From: Centroberyx gerrardi
Taxonomy: Eukaryota > Chordata > Actinopteri > Beryciformes > Berycidae
Direction: 5' to 3'
DNA: 64,000 nucleotides
Assembly (NCBI RefSeq): GCF_048128805.1
Contig: NC_135998.1
Location: 17,920,156 to 17,984,155, forward strand
Under the pieces are notes generated by a model. It worked only from the letters and a program-made list of their open reading frames with translations, made no database searches and was not told where the DNA came from. This document shows, piece by piece, positions 39,098 through 53,121 of the stretch; the first letter of the stretch is position 1; each line of letters starts with the position of its first letter. Both the position numbers and the translations under genes were made by a program.

Positions 39098-39808
39098 TTA
39101 AGTCACATTCTGAAAATGTTTGTGTTTGTGTTTGGGTGTTCTCACGTGTCTCTGTTTCTGCAGATTCCTCCTGACCCGTCTCCGACCCCGCGCACTGTCA
39201 ATCCCCACCGTGTCCTCCCTCAATGGACTTCTTTTTTGGACAGTCTTTTGCCCAGTGGTTCTTAGAACCACAGATGAAACAAGTGCCGTCATTACCGGGT
39301 TTACCCTGGTCTCTGCCTCGTCCCCTGAAGCCTCCTCTGCCTCTTGGTTTTCTTCTGGCTCTGGTTCCTCAGGCGGTGGCAGTGGTAGCTGGGTCCGCAG
39401 CAGAGTTGGGTCAAGGTCGGGATCTGCATACTTCAGATACTGAGACAGTTTAGTTTGACCTTTCCCTGTCTCGATTTTTCTGTCCCTAGCCACAGCTTCA
39501 TTATGCCATTCCATAAATGCCTTCCAATCAGCTTTAAACGGCTGGTAATTCTTTTGTTTTTTCTTAGACATATTATTATGAGCATCATTACTTTCCTGTT
39601 CCCTTTCTTCTAACACTTTCTTTAACCGTTTTATCTGTCTCATACTGAGACTTCCTCCCGGGGGAAAACCACACTCTTTAACCCAGAGTGCTAACTGTCC
39701 ACAACTGCCTGGAAAATTCTTTTCCATAAACTGGGCATTTGGACCATTTGCATTCTTTCTGTCTTCCTCCTGGACGTCCCTTAATTTTTTACTATTATTG
39801 GATCCCAT
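39098..39808 (-). pseudogene. retroviral gag with shifted zinc knuckle
   Basis: A 236-aa frame begins MGSNNSKK, a start suited to N-myristoylation as in retroviral matrix proteins, and runs through basic and acidic segments. In another frame at 39,281-39,240 the same strand encodes CFICGSKNHWAKDC, an exact CX2CX4HX4C nucleocapsid zinc knuckle, so a frameshift lies between the two. A capsid region is not obvious; the gene seems shortened. Confidence 0.78.
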
Positions 39809-40252
39809 TTTGTCTTTTTTAAATTAGTAGTCTCCTGACCTACCAGTACTGTTAGATTTTCATCTAATGGTCCCTGACCTACTGGTGTTGGGTGACCCTA
39901 ATTCACCCCTCGGTACCTTGATTCTCTAGCGGTCTTTCCGTCCTCAGGCCTGACCTGCCCTAGTAACTCGTCAGTTATACACCCTGTGCAAGAATCTTAT
40001 TTTCTTTTAGTATCTTATACTAATCATGCATCTTCCTTACCAGAGACAGAATGCTGTGCTCCTTGTTCCACTTAAAGGTTCAGGATAACTGCAGCTTCAC
40101 GGCTCCGTCCTCAGGCTTCAGGTTCCCCTTCTCCACTCTGTTTGTCAGAGGAGGTTGGGTTACAGGGATTCTCCCCTGCCTGTGCACAGTTCAGCTGTCA
40201 GCGCTGAGTCCGGGTCGATTCACTCAAGTTATCCTGCCGACAACGGCAAGTT

Positions 40253-40630
40253 TGTTGTGGAAATTCTGCAGTAAAGGAGAGCAACAACAAACTTGTCTTT
40301 CTGGCTGTTTATTTTAGCCTTTGCAAATGGGCTCAAGCATACAGAGAATGAAGGTCCCCACAGCAATGAGCAATGATCTGCTCTCAGCACAGTATATTTA
40401 TACACCTCAGTGAGCCTGATAAGAAAGGAACTGCTACAGAGTATAGTCTCTTCTTTGTCTCGCTATCTGTCTGCCTTCATCAGGCAGTTCCTTTTTTCTC
40501 CTATCAGCAAACATGCTAATTAGAAGGGGACGTGAGGATCCCATTCAAATTGGTTCTGCCCATGCAACAGGAGACGTGACCTGGTCACACAAGTTATTAT
40601 ACAGACACTCAATAGTTTTCCACTCTTACA
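40253..40630 (-). repeat. retroviral 5' LTR
   Basis: Bounded by TG and CA (TGTAAGAGTGG at the 5' end, TTTCCACAACA at the 3' end on the minus strand), 378 bp, with a TATAAATATA box and an AATAAA signal in the proper order. It stands right upstream of gag. I could not identify a clear primer-binding site in the bases that follow, and no matching LTR is seen on the env side. Confidence 0.7.
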
Positions 40631-41558
40631 GTACACAGTCTAAGTTGTATTTTTCCAGCACAATACACAGACACTGATTTGGTTGTGTTACTTTTATTAC
40701 AAAGATGAATTTTTGAAGTATGGCGTTTTTCCCCCCTATGTAGGCTACATTAGGTAATTTGATTTGCTGTGGATGCAGATGCGGTCTGTTGGCTCTTTGA
40801 GTCACCATATTCCTTTTGGTTTCAATTATAAGTATTCATCATGAGACTGATGAATAATCATAAACATTCCTATGACAATTTTCTGTCTATTTTGACTTTT
40901 TATTTAGGCTACAATAGCTAACTGGGCTATAAAAAAACCCTGATATAACGATTCCTTAAATAACAGAAATAATCACTTATTTGGCTATGCAGCTAGATCT
41001 ATGTGAGAGCACTGATGCTGCATTCTGGAGAAAGGTTAATTTAGTATTCAATGACTTATGTGTTGATTTTATATATAGTCTACACAGGAACTATAGGCTT
41101 ATTTACCCATATCAATGATGTATTTCAATTTCTGCTTGTGTATTTTGAGGCTTTGTTCTTGATTTCACGCTTTTGAATGCGCGGCTAAAACGGAACCAGT
41201 GTAGACACAAATGCAGGACTCACGCCTGTTGCTGACGTGCAGCTGATGCGACGCGTACAGTATAGATTGTGGTTTACGAGTGTGGCTTTTTCAGCTTATT
41301 GAAGGGTTTCAGCGCCTTCGGTCTGCCTAGGCGTTTTTGAAGCGGCCGCGCCTGTAGCGACGCTTCTCAGTGTGATCGACCCCTGCTTTCCGTATATTAG
41401 CGGGGTTGGGATCCCATGCATAGTAGAATATGTAAGCAGCATTGCTAGCCGTATTTCCACGTAGCATATAAGAGAGCACACGTCATGAATGCAACGTCCT
41501 GACGTTGTTTTCTGTTCTGCAGATTTCTTCATAGGATTTGAGCAAAATACAAGCAAAG

Positions 41559-44343
<2,785 letters not shown>

Positions 44344-44402
44344 GCAGGTAGAGGTCAACTCAAGTTCTCTCTATCATTCCTTGCCTCTCTGGTAGCGGCA
44401 CC

Positions 44403-46456
44403 AGCTGAACGTAGATGGCAAAAAACAAAACTAAGGGTTCATCACGATATTTACAAAGAGAAACTACGCATCTACAGTTTGGAATTGAAGAGAGCAAGAC
44501 AATCATCTTTTTCTGACCTCATCAGCAAAAATACTAATAATGCTGTGTTGTTGATAGGCTGACTAACCCTCAAGTGACGGTAGCCCCTGAACTGCTCTCC
44601 ACTTTGTCATGTAATGACTTTGCCTCCTTTTTTACTGAAAAGCTTCAGAAGACTAGACAAGAAGTCAGCACTTCCATTTCAAGTAAAATGTCTGTCACCG
44701 TTCTATTCACACAAAACAAATCTAGTTAACATGACCTATTTTAATCCGGTTGATTACAAAACACTAGAAGAAGTTGTGGTGCATCTAAAGTCTTCTACCT
44801 GCTGCCTTGATACTTTACCGACAAGCCTTTTTAAGAATGTTTATGATTGTTCAGATTTACTGCAGATAGTTGCAGTTCCCTTTTTATCAGGTGAATTCCC
44901 TAAGGCCTTGAAAATTGCAGCTATTAAGCCTCTTCTGAAAAAGAATAATCTTGATGCCTCAATAATTACAAATTACAGGCCAATACTGAACCTACCGTTT
45001 TTAATTAAAATAATTGAAAAGGTTGTCTTCCTACAACTTCCTGACCTCTAATAATACTCTCGATATTTTCCAGTCGGGATTCCAATCCCACCACAGCACT
45101 GAGACTGCTCTAGTAAAGTTTGTAAATAACATTCGTTTTAATACTGACTGCTTTACTGGATCTTAGTGCTGCGTTTGATACAGTAGACCATAACATACTG
45201 GTAGGCAGACTGGAAAAATGGGTAGGGCTGTCTGGTCCTAAACTGGCTTAAATCTTACTTACAAGACAGAGACTACTTTGTGTCTATTGGTAACTGCGTA
45301 TCTGAGCAAACAAAAATGATGTGGAGTTCCTCAGGGGTCGATTCTTGGGCCTCTTTTGTTCAATCTTTACATGCTCTCACTAGCTCAAATTATGCAAAAC
45401 AACAGTATTTCCTATCATAATTACGCAGACGACACTCAAATCTACATAGCTTTTTAACAGATGACTATGGTCCAATCGATTCAGTGCATTGAACAAATCA
45501 ATGATTGGATGTGGCACAATTTTCTGCAACTAAATAAAGATAAAACTGAAATAATTGTTTTTGGTTCCAAAGAGGAAAGACTTTAAGTCAGTGCTCACCT
45601 TGAATCCCTCTCACTGAAGAATAAAAAACAAGTCAGAAATCTTGGTGTAGTTATGGACTCTGACCTAAACTTTAATAGCCACATCAAGACAATTACAAAA
45701 TCTGCCTACTATCACCTTAAAAATATCAATTCATGTCCAAGCAGGACCTTGGAAAATGTATTCATGCATTTATTTTTAGTAGGCTTGACTACTGTAACAG
45801 GTGTCTACAGGTCTCTCTAAAAAAGCTACTAAAGAACTGCAGCTCATCCAGAATGTTGCTGCCAGGGTTCTAACCAGGACTAAGAAAATGGGCCACATCA
45901 CTCCAGTGCTGAGATCTCTGCATTGGCTTCCTGTGTGCAAATTCTTTGCTTTGAACATGCAAATTCTGTTGCATGTTTATAAAGCACTAAATGGTTTAGG
46001 ACCAAAATACATCTCTGATCTCCTTCAGTGTTACGAACCCGCCAGACCCCTCAGGTCTTCAGGTGCTGGTCTGCTTACTGTTCCCAGGATCAGAACAAAA
46101 CATGGAGAAATCAGCTTTTAGTTTTTATGCACCACATGCCTGGAACAAACTTCCAGAAAATCTGAGGTCTGCCTCCACTTCAGAATCTTTTAAATCAGGG
46201 CTTAAAACTTTTCTGTTTGCCAGGGCTTTTTAAGAAATTTAGGGTAACTCTTATCTGCACTGGAATATTTATTCTTTTGTCTTTTATCTTTTATATCTTT
46301 TTGCACTGTCTTTTTGAATGTCTCTTTAAATGTGATTTTAATGCACTTTAACTTTTTATATATTTTATGTCTTTATTTTTCTTTTATTTATGTAAAGCAC
46401 TTTGAATTGCGGATGTGTATGAAATGTGCTATATAAATAAACTTGCCTTGCCTTGA
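44403..46456 (+). mobile_element. L2-type LINE in 3' UTR of hspa5 copy 2
   Basis: Starts in the 3' UTR about 60 bp after the stop codon. Decayed reverse transcriptase is readable (IKPLLKKNNLDASIITNYRP, LDLSAAFDTVDH split by shifts, then the C-terminal IQNVAARVLTRTKK and LRSLHWLPV). Ends with GTGCTATATAAATAAACTTG and CCTTG repeats. The same insertion, with a large internal deletion, follows copy 3; copy 1 has the empty site (at 17,700-17,730). Confidence 0.9.
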
Positions 46457-46800
46457 TTGGACTCAAATGGTGAGAGGAATGGTTGGGAAAGGGTGGCGAT
46501 AATACTGTATACCACACTGAATCTTCTAGAAAGACTTTTTGAAATAATGGATTTCAATATGTGTGGGTTCTCTTCGCTGTAGGGCGGAGATATTCGTCGG
46601 CCCGGATTTGAGGCTTGCTGCTGCTGTTCTCAGGCAGTCCTGAAAGGGGTTCTGTAGAGAGGAGGGGCTTAGTGGGGTGGGTGGGGCTTCTGTGGGTTCA
46701 AGGGCTCGACCTGCCCGATCTGGTCATTGTAGAAAAGCCTTTCTACTGGAACGACATTGAAATAAATGTTTGATACAAAACTGATTTTGTTTCTCTTATT
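46457..46800 (+). terminator. hspa5 copy 2 distal 3' UTR with poly(A) signal
   Basis: Resumes the copy 1-like 3' UTR after the LINE. The first signal of copy 1 (AATAAA) reads AATAAT here; the second AATAAA is kept at 46,761. The LINE's own AATAAA near 46,435 could also be used. Confidence 0.65.
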
Positions 46801-47049
46801 GCATGAGTTTATATTTCTGTAGGGTATCTTTACACATGGTTGTACAGTTATGAAATCTTAGCAGAAACAACTGGGGGGGTGATGGTGAATCTAGGTTAAA
46901 AAGTTAAATCAAGTGCTCCAGTGTTTGATACAATGGTCAAGGTTTGATGAGCCAGGTTCATTTTACAGTACACCTAGCTACTTGAAAAATTGAACTTGAA
47001 ACAACCACAAGCAACTACACTGTAGTACTTATTAAACACTTTAATACAA

Positions 47050-47820
47050 CATTGACATAACTATCCACAACACCCAGGCATGTCATGTTATTACAGTCAC
47101 AATACAGTCACTGTGTATGACTCCCTGAGTGTCCATCCCTCCGAACACAAAGGCCAGCTGTATCATCTCTCCTGAGTCAATTCGGCCCTGGGCTTGGTCC
47201 CCTTCTCCATTCCCCTCGGCACACACCTTCCAAGGCAATAAACAGCAGCAAATCCCCTTCAAATTTCACCAGGATCCATCGACTTTTGTCTGCAAGCAGA
47301 GAAGGGATAACTTAAAAGATGCAACACAAGCTCTACAAATACATTTTCTTGGGATTTTTGATAGGATTTTAGTCAAGAGCTACAATGCTTCATAGCCTGT
47401 ACAGTTGTAGAACTGAACAGTTCATATGATATTAAGAGATAAATGCAACCACAACAAACCAGCAACAACAACATATGAGAAATGTATCTTGCCAACATGG
47501 TGCTGTGATAAAGTATAAAGGTGATACACTACTAACTGAGATGCAGAATCATTTACCAATACATAGGATATGATGTCACAATTTGTTGTGCGATAATCTA
47601 TGGCAGCATTCATACAGAAGCCCTATTCAGATTTCAAATGCATGCTGTTGTAACCCACAAATGGTGACTATAGAAGACATCAGGCTATGCATCATAAATT
47701 TACAGGACCATCAGACAGACAGCACCTTTCACTAGCCACTTAAACTAAATATTACAGGGTGGAGTATGTGAGTGCAGGTATTTAATTTCACTAGGTTTAT
47801 CAAATGGGCCCCTCCCATCT
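47050..47820 (-). pseudogene. rabepk 3' fragment (unit 2)
   Basis: Starts from the rabepk last-exon copy (acceptor at 47,289, TTGCAG|ACAAAAGTC). The frame is lost after WILVKFEGDL by a deletion that removes the PPNRLDHSMC part. Adjacent sequence matches rabepk's last intron to about 47,465, then jumps to sequence matching 60,705-61,090, so four kelch exons are deleted. It shows that the duplicated block reached far into rabepk. Confidence 0.88.
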
Positions 47821-48394
47821 TAGCTGGTTAATAACCAAATATAGCTGGACAGACCCAGAGTCAGGTCGTCAGCTAACATTACATATTCACTGAATAAATG
47901 TTATACAATATTATGAATGAATCACATGTTCAAATATTAAATACTTAATTTCCTTGCTTGCAGTCAAGCGTCCTGTCAAGTGTGTGGCTGTATGTTTTGA
48001 TATTAGAACTAGCAACAGCGTTTCACTCTAGGATGGCATCAAAAAAAAAGGAAAGGGGACATAGGGACATATTTTACTCAGAGTAAACATGGAAGTAGGC
48101 CTAATGGAACTGTTTAAGTGATAGACAAACACTAATCCTATTTTAATGAGTTTTCTATTCATATTGGATTCATATGTTATTAGGTTAGTGAAGCAAGGCT
48201 CAGGGTAAGTAACAAATTTGACTCCGCCATGTCAGTAACAAATTTGACTCCACCATGACTTGAGCCGAGGTGGAGCGCAGAACTCCCAGATCTCTTCTGA
48301 AGCTGCAGGCCACGGTCGGGTCCTGGGGAACGCTCATGGAGAGGAAGAGTGTTCCTCAGGATAGAAAACCCAGCTAACCCTAATTTAGTCCACA

Positions 48395-48548
48395 TTAGGG
48401 CCATGGACCCCCATTTGATGAAATTTTGTCTCTCAGACCCAAATCTGTTTTACAGACAAGTTTAACAATTTATCAATTTGCTGGGGACCCCCTGGAACTC
48501 CCTCAAGGACCCCTGGTGGTCCCCGGACCCCATGTTGAGAACCACTGT
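48395..48548. mobile_element. hAT-type non-autonomous element, partial
   Basis: The right end reads CCCCGGACCCCATGTTGAGAACCACTG, here quoted in two parts as CCCCGGACCCC and GTTGAGAACCACTG. This is the common vertebrate hAT inverted end (CAGTGGTTCTCAAC on the other strand). The left end is not clear. Confidence 0.7.
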
Positions 48549-48584
48549 TCTATCCCAAACTGGACAACTTCTCACATGGTTAGA

Positions 48585-48650
48585 ATAGAATACTTTATTA
48601 TCCCACAGGGAATTGTTTGCAATAGTAGGCATCTGTGACTACATCTATGA
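48585..48650 (-). mobile_element. LINE 3' tail remnant
   Basis: On the minus strand CAATTCCCTGTGGGATAATA followed by AAGTATTCTATTCTA is the usual 3' end of fish non-LTR elements ('TTTCCC-TGTGGGA-TAATAAAGT'). Only the tail is present. Confidence 0.65.
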
Positions 48651-49904
48651 CTACAGTGTATCAGAGTAGCAGCAACTTTACCATTCACTGCTGGATTCGA
48701 TGCTGTTTAACTCCTCTGGCCAGCCGTGCCGCTACAGCTGTCGGAGGCGCCCTCTGTCCCAGCTAAACCAGCACTCCACTGCTTGACAGAGGTCATCAGA
48801 TCAGTCTTTTAGTGATCGAATGTACACTCCCCACATAGAGCTGAATGCCAGTCATGAGCCAAAGTGTTAGCAGCCTCCTCAGAACAGGACCAAGTACTAT
48901 GTCTGCCACATGCCATGGGTTGTTCAGATTACTCAAGAATGATCATCAAACTTTAAAAGCAAATACAATGTGAATGTTTATAAATATGTGTAATCATTTG
49001 TGCCTAATACTTGCGTAAGAAGGCTTTTCAGATAGCCTCCTGGTCTCATCTTTTTTCTTTTATGAGTTTTTAACTGGACATGAGACGGTGGGTAAAATTT
49101 TGTTTGTTCATGAATGTTCAGATCTCACTGTTTCAAATGTGTAAACATTTTTGGGGGCGTATTTTGGTGAAGTAATGTTATACTGCATTTTGTTGCAAGA
49201 TTAATTTTCTTCCCCTTTCCTGGCCGGGTATAGCCTACTGTTTCCAAGTAACACTTATACACTACAAGGCATTAAGCATGGTATGCCTCATCATCCCAAA
49301 CACTCTCCATGTATTTGATGCACATAGCCACACCTGAAAAGAAACACGTTTTCATTTTGAGAATAGACAGAACAAACAAACTCTAATGTCAAGAAAAACA
49401 CAATTGATATGTTATTCCAACTAAATCTGGTATTTTAATTACATTAGCTGCAAATAAGACATTTATGGTCACACTGGCTTGTGCTAGTGTACACATATGA
49501 ACGGGGCAATATAGGTTGACAATATAGCTTTGGCAACCAGGTACCTCACCTTGACCTATTTAGACATTTGAGTATCAGACAGAATAGTATCAGCTACAGT
49601 ATCAGAAGAATGCAACCAGGTTGATGATTTGGTACAGCTGTTATTAAACAATACCATGACTGAAACAATAGGCTGGAGAGGGCCCATATCATATTAAAAC
49701 TGAATATTCAGATTACTGCGGGCTTGTTTCACTTCAAAGTAGATAAGCCATAATTGGGAGGCAGAGTCTGTACATTCACTCATGTAATTTACAGACAACC
49801 TAGTTCATCTGATGTAACTTCATTTCCTTCTATTTACTCACATACATATTACACAGGGCTTGCATCATGCACATGCATCTATGATAATTACACATCAGAT
49901 CCGA

Positions 49905-50046
49905 CTCATGACGTTGACTTAATCAAACTTGTGCAAATAAGCGGCGGCCAGCATGCCCGACGAAACCAATGAGCTTGTTCCAACGAGCTGCTGTTTCCCC
50001 AATCCCCATCGTAGAGGCCGATGAGGAAGAAATGACAGTTTATATA
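49905..50046 (+). promoter_or_regulatory. hspa5 copy 3 promoter with rearranged ERSE
   Basis: TGACGT (49,909) and the near-ERSE CCAAT-N9-CCAACG (49,966-49,985) are conserved, as is the TATATA box (50,041). The place of the exact ERSE is changed: between CTGCTG and AAGAAATGAC the copy 1 segment appears inverted (CCCCATCGTAGAGGCC against the copy 1 complement CCCCATCGTGGAGGCC), with CCACG now CTACG and no CCAAT at the right distance. Stress induction may be reduced. Confidence 0.8.
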
Positions 50047-50074
50047 CAGAGAGCACCACTCATTCAGCATAACT

Positions 50075-50173
50075 TCAGATCCACAAGCTGAGAATAGACG
50101 AAACAGAGAGACACGTACTGAGATACGAGACTGACTTCAACTGAGATAGCGCCGTGATTCATTGATTGTTAAG
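50075..50173 (+). other. hspa5 copy 3 non-coding exon 1
   Basis: Conserved leader from CTTCAGATCCACAAGCTGAG to TTAAG|GTATGT, about 30 bp downstream of the TATA box. It contains no ATG. Confidence 0.78.
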
Positions 50174-50418
50174 GTATGTGCGAAAATATTTGTGAATAGA
50201 ATGTGAACGTATTTTTTGTGGCGAAAGGTTAAAAGTGGTGGACAGCCATCAGGCAGCCGGGCTAAACTAACGTGTTAACCTAAAGTTAATCGTGGTTTTT
50301 ATGACAGAGAAGAAGTGTGGATATTTGTGATAATCTGTGGTGCGCAGAGTAGCATACTTTAAACGACTAATTATGACAAGAATACTTCCCTCGCATGGTC
50401 TTGCTAGGCACTTTAACG

Positions 50419-51225
50419 CAGCGGTTCTCAACCTGGGGATTATTTTTGGGGGTCGCGGGATGGTTGTCAAAAAAAAAAAAAAAAATGTGATAAATATTTT
50501 TTGAGAATGATTTTTCCATTAAATCTCCCATACCAATGATATAATGTAGTCATTATAAAACAGATTTGAGTGAGTGAGTGAGTGAAATGAGTGTGTGAAT
50601 GCGTGCGCGCACTGAGGAGGGCGCCAAGAAGTCGTCTCCTCCAGTTTGGGTGGCACATTGACAGGTGCTTGGCCAAGCTTAATAATATGAGAATGTATTG
50701 GCCCTAGTTTTTGCCTATTGCCATTATTCAGCTTGTAAAGCAGTTGTGTCGCCTCCTTCACAATGAGTTGTGCTGTCGGATCTTGAATAAAATTTAAAAC
50801 TGTAATTAAAGCCAAATTGATTTAGACTAGTTGTTTTGTATATTTTTGGTCAGTAATGCAAGGTTTGTGTACGTTTGGTAGCTTTCATGTGTGCGTCTGG
50901 TAGCTGTCGTGTGTGTTTGGTAGCTGTCATGTGTGATAGTAACTCCTGGACAAACAGGGAGCAGAGAAGCGTGTGTTTGCAGCAGAGGGTCGCTCAATCT
51001 TCCACTGCTATGAAGTCTGCGTCCCGTGCGCAGAGAAAATAGGCTAAATACGCGCCGAGCTCCGTGCCGTGCGCGCCTGTGTAAACAGCAGTGCCAACAG
51101 GGCAGGGCGCCGAAGTGAAGCGGGTCACTGCAGTGTGTTTCAAGGGTGAGTCGAGAGGGAGGGGGTCGCGAACCCCAACCTACATTTTTTTGGGGGTCGC
51201 GGCTCAAAAAGGTTGAGAACCACTG
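50419..51225. mobile_element. hAT element in intron 1 of copy 3
   Basis: Ends CAGCGGTTCTCAACCTGGGG and, complemented, CAGTGGTTCTCAACCTTTTT, flanked by the 8-bp duplications CTTTAACG and CTCTAACG (one mismatch). The inverted ends are of the vertebrate SPIN/Charlie-like hAT kind. The 807-bp interior has no transposase; a minus-strand frame of 98 aa (MALITVLNFIQDPTAQLIVK...) is unidentified. Confidence 0.9.
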
Positions 51226-51233
51226 CTCTAACG

Positions 51234-52636
51234 TACCGCGGTGAAGTTAGTTTTATTCGACAGACATTCACTCCGGATCCAGCAGCGTCTTCTTACTCAG
51301 TTTCACCCAGTGTTGGCAGTGAGAGGACGGTTAGCTCACCTCCAAGCGCTCGCTCTTAACCACAGGGGTTTCACTTAGGGACCATCAATAAATTACTGTT
51401 TGAATGACACAAAACCAATGTTATTTTCAATACCTTCGTGCTGACTTGCCCATATTAGTGAAAATTATGATTAAAAAATTATACTAAATTGGTCTCATAT
51501 AGCACACCTATTTTGATTGCTAATGTGTAATTAATTTATTTTACATAAATATTTGAATAGAAAATAATTGCAGTTTTTTCAATAGCTTCCATGTCATGTT
51601 ACCCTGTGACTCCAAACCAATGCAGAATTGTATTGCTACACTGGACAAATAAGACACACCTCTTTTTATTGGATTTTAGTGCTTCTTTTATTTTATATTA
51701 ATATTTTTATGAAAATTCAGCATTTTTTTCAATAGCTTCCATGTCATGTGACCCAGTGACTCCAAATCTATACCAGATATTATTACTACACTGGACAAAT
51801 GAGACACACCTCTTTCTATTGGATTTTAGTGCTTCTTCTATTTTATATGAATATTTTTATGAAAAAATCAGCATTTTTTTTTTCAATAGCTTCCATGTCA
51901 TGTGACCCAATATTAATATATTAATATTGGATATATAATATTGGATAATATTGGACTATGAAGCTATTGAAAAAAAATGCTGATTTTTTCATAAAAATAT
52001 TCATATAAAATAGAAGAAGCACTAAAATCCAACAAAAAGAGCTGTGTCTCATTTGTCTAGTGTAGTAATACAATTAGGCATTGGTTTGGAGTCACTGGGT
52101 CACATGACATGGAAGCTATTGAGAAAAAAAAAGATGAATTTTCATAAAAATATTAATATAAAATAAAAGAAGCACTAAAATCCAATAAAAAGAGGTGTGT
52201 CTTATTTGTCCAGTGTAGCAATACAATTCTGCATTGGTTTGGAGTCACAGGGTAGCATGACATGGAAGCTATTGAAAAAACAGCAATTATTTTCTATTCA
52301 AATATTTATGTAAAATAAATTAATTACACATTAGCAATCAAAATAGGTGTGCTATATGAGACCAATTTAGTATAATTTTTTTTATCATAATTTTCACTAA
52401 TATGGGCAAGTCAGCACGGAGGTATTGAAAATAACATTGGTTTTGTGTCATTCAAACAGTAATTTATTGATGGTCCCTAAGTGAAACCCCTGTGGTTAAG
52501 AGCGAGCGCTCGGAGGTGAGCTAACCGCCCTCTCACTGCCAACACTGGGTGAAACTGAGTAAGAAGACGCTGCTGGATCCGGAGTGAATGTCTGTCGAAT
52601 ATCCAACCTAAAACTAACTTCACCGCGGTCGTTATA
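51234..52636. repeat. 1.4-kb near-perfect palindrome
   Basis: Left arm from CCGCGGTGAAGTTAGTTTTA runs through CAGACATTCACTCCGGATCC to the centre near 51,931; the right arm repeats it in reverse complement up to TAACTTCACCGCGG. Each arm is about 690 bp with few mismatches. Inside each arm a block with AATAGCTTCCATGTCATGTA-like sequence is itself repeated several times. No transposase is seen. It could be a foldback/MITE-type transposon or a duplication-inversion; the hAT sits at its left edge. Confidence 0.9.
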
Positions 52637-52863
52637 GCTACAGATGGAAAAACTAGCGGTGTTCATTATTGGACAAGGCAACCCTCCACCCCATCTAACG
52701 TTACGTTACCTACGACTTTGTCCTTTTCTGTTTATTGAAGGGTTTCAGCGCCTTTCTAAGACATGCTTTCCGTATATTAGCGGGGTTGGGATCCCACGCA
52801 TAGTAGAATATCCAACCAGCATTGCTAGCCGTATTTCCGCGTAGGGTATACGAGAGCACACGT

Positions 52864-53121
52864 CATGAATGCCACGTCCTGGCGTTGTTTTCTGTTCTGC
52901 AGATTTCATGAATGCACCGTCCTGGCGTTGTTTTCTGTTCCGCAGATTTCATGAATGCACCGTCCTGGCGTTGTTTTCTGTTCCGCAGATTTCATGAATG
53001 CCACGTCCTGGCGTTGTTTTCTGTTCCGCAGATTTCATGAATGCACCGTCCTGGCGTTGTTTTCTGTTCCGCAGATTTCATGAATGCATCGTCCTGATGT
53101 TGTTTTCTGTTACGCAGATTT
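52864..53121 (+). repeat. 43-bp minisatellite, six units, each with a 3' splice-site motif
   Basis: Six head-to-tail units of exactly 43 bp. Each starts CATGAATGC and contains TTGTTTTCTGTTCCGCAG followed by ATTT, a pyrimidine-rich tract ending in CAG. Copies 1 and 2 have a single version at this place. The last unit runs into TCATCATAG|GATTTGAG, the acceptor used by the other copies. Confidence 0.95.

Larger units (their letters stand above)
33085..40630 (-). mobile_element. endogenous retrovirus, broken, minus strand
   Basis: Parts in order on the minus strand: LTR (40,630-40,253), gag, protease, pol and a remnant of env. Env has the CX6CC motif and pol a YVDD reverse transcriptase, which suits the gamma/epsilon-type retroviruses known from fish. 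It is defective: gag and protease frames are disrupted by frameshifts and a stop, a LINE tail lies between protease and pol, integrase stops after its second catalytic Asp, a BEL fragment replaces the rest of integrase and the env surface part, and no 3' LTR is seen. Confidence 0.85.
21282..41534 (+). other. 20-kb intron 1 of hspa5 copy 2
   Basis: Donor GAG|GTATGT at 21,281 and acceptor TTCATAG|GATTTGAG at 41,534 match the splice sites of the other copies, where the intron is 0.6 kb (copy 1) and 3.0 kb (copy 3). Almost all the excess is mobile DNA. Unassigned stretches are about 28,380-29,590, 29,800-30,790, 31,330-32,710 and 40,640-41,270, in which I see no gene. Splicing over this distance is not shown. 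Confidence 0.65.

Noticed and set aside
39120..39453. Plus-strand frames over the gag region
   Set aside because: Antisense of retroviral gag; the minus strand has the myristoylation start and zinc knuckle.
52864..53121. CRISPR-like array of regular repeats
   Set aside because: Units are directly adjacent without unique spacers and lie in a fish intron; it is a minisatellite.
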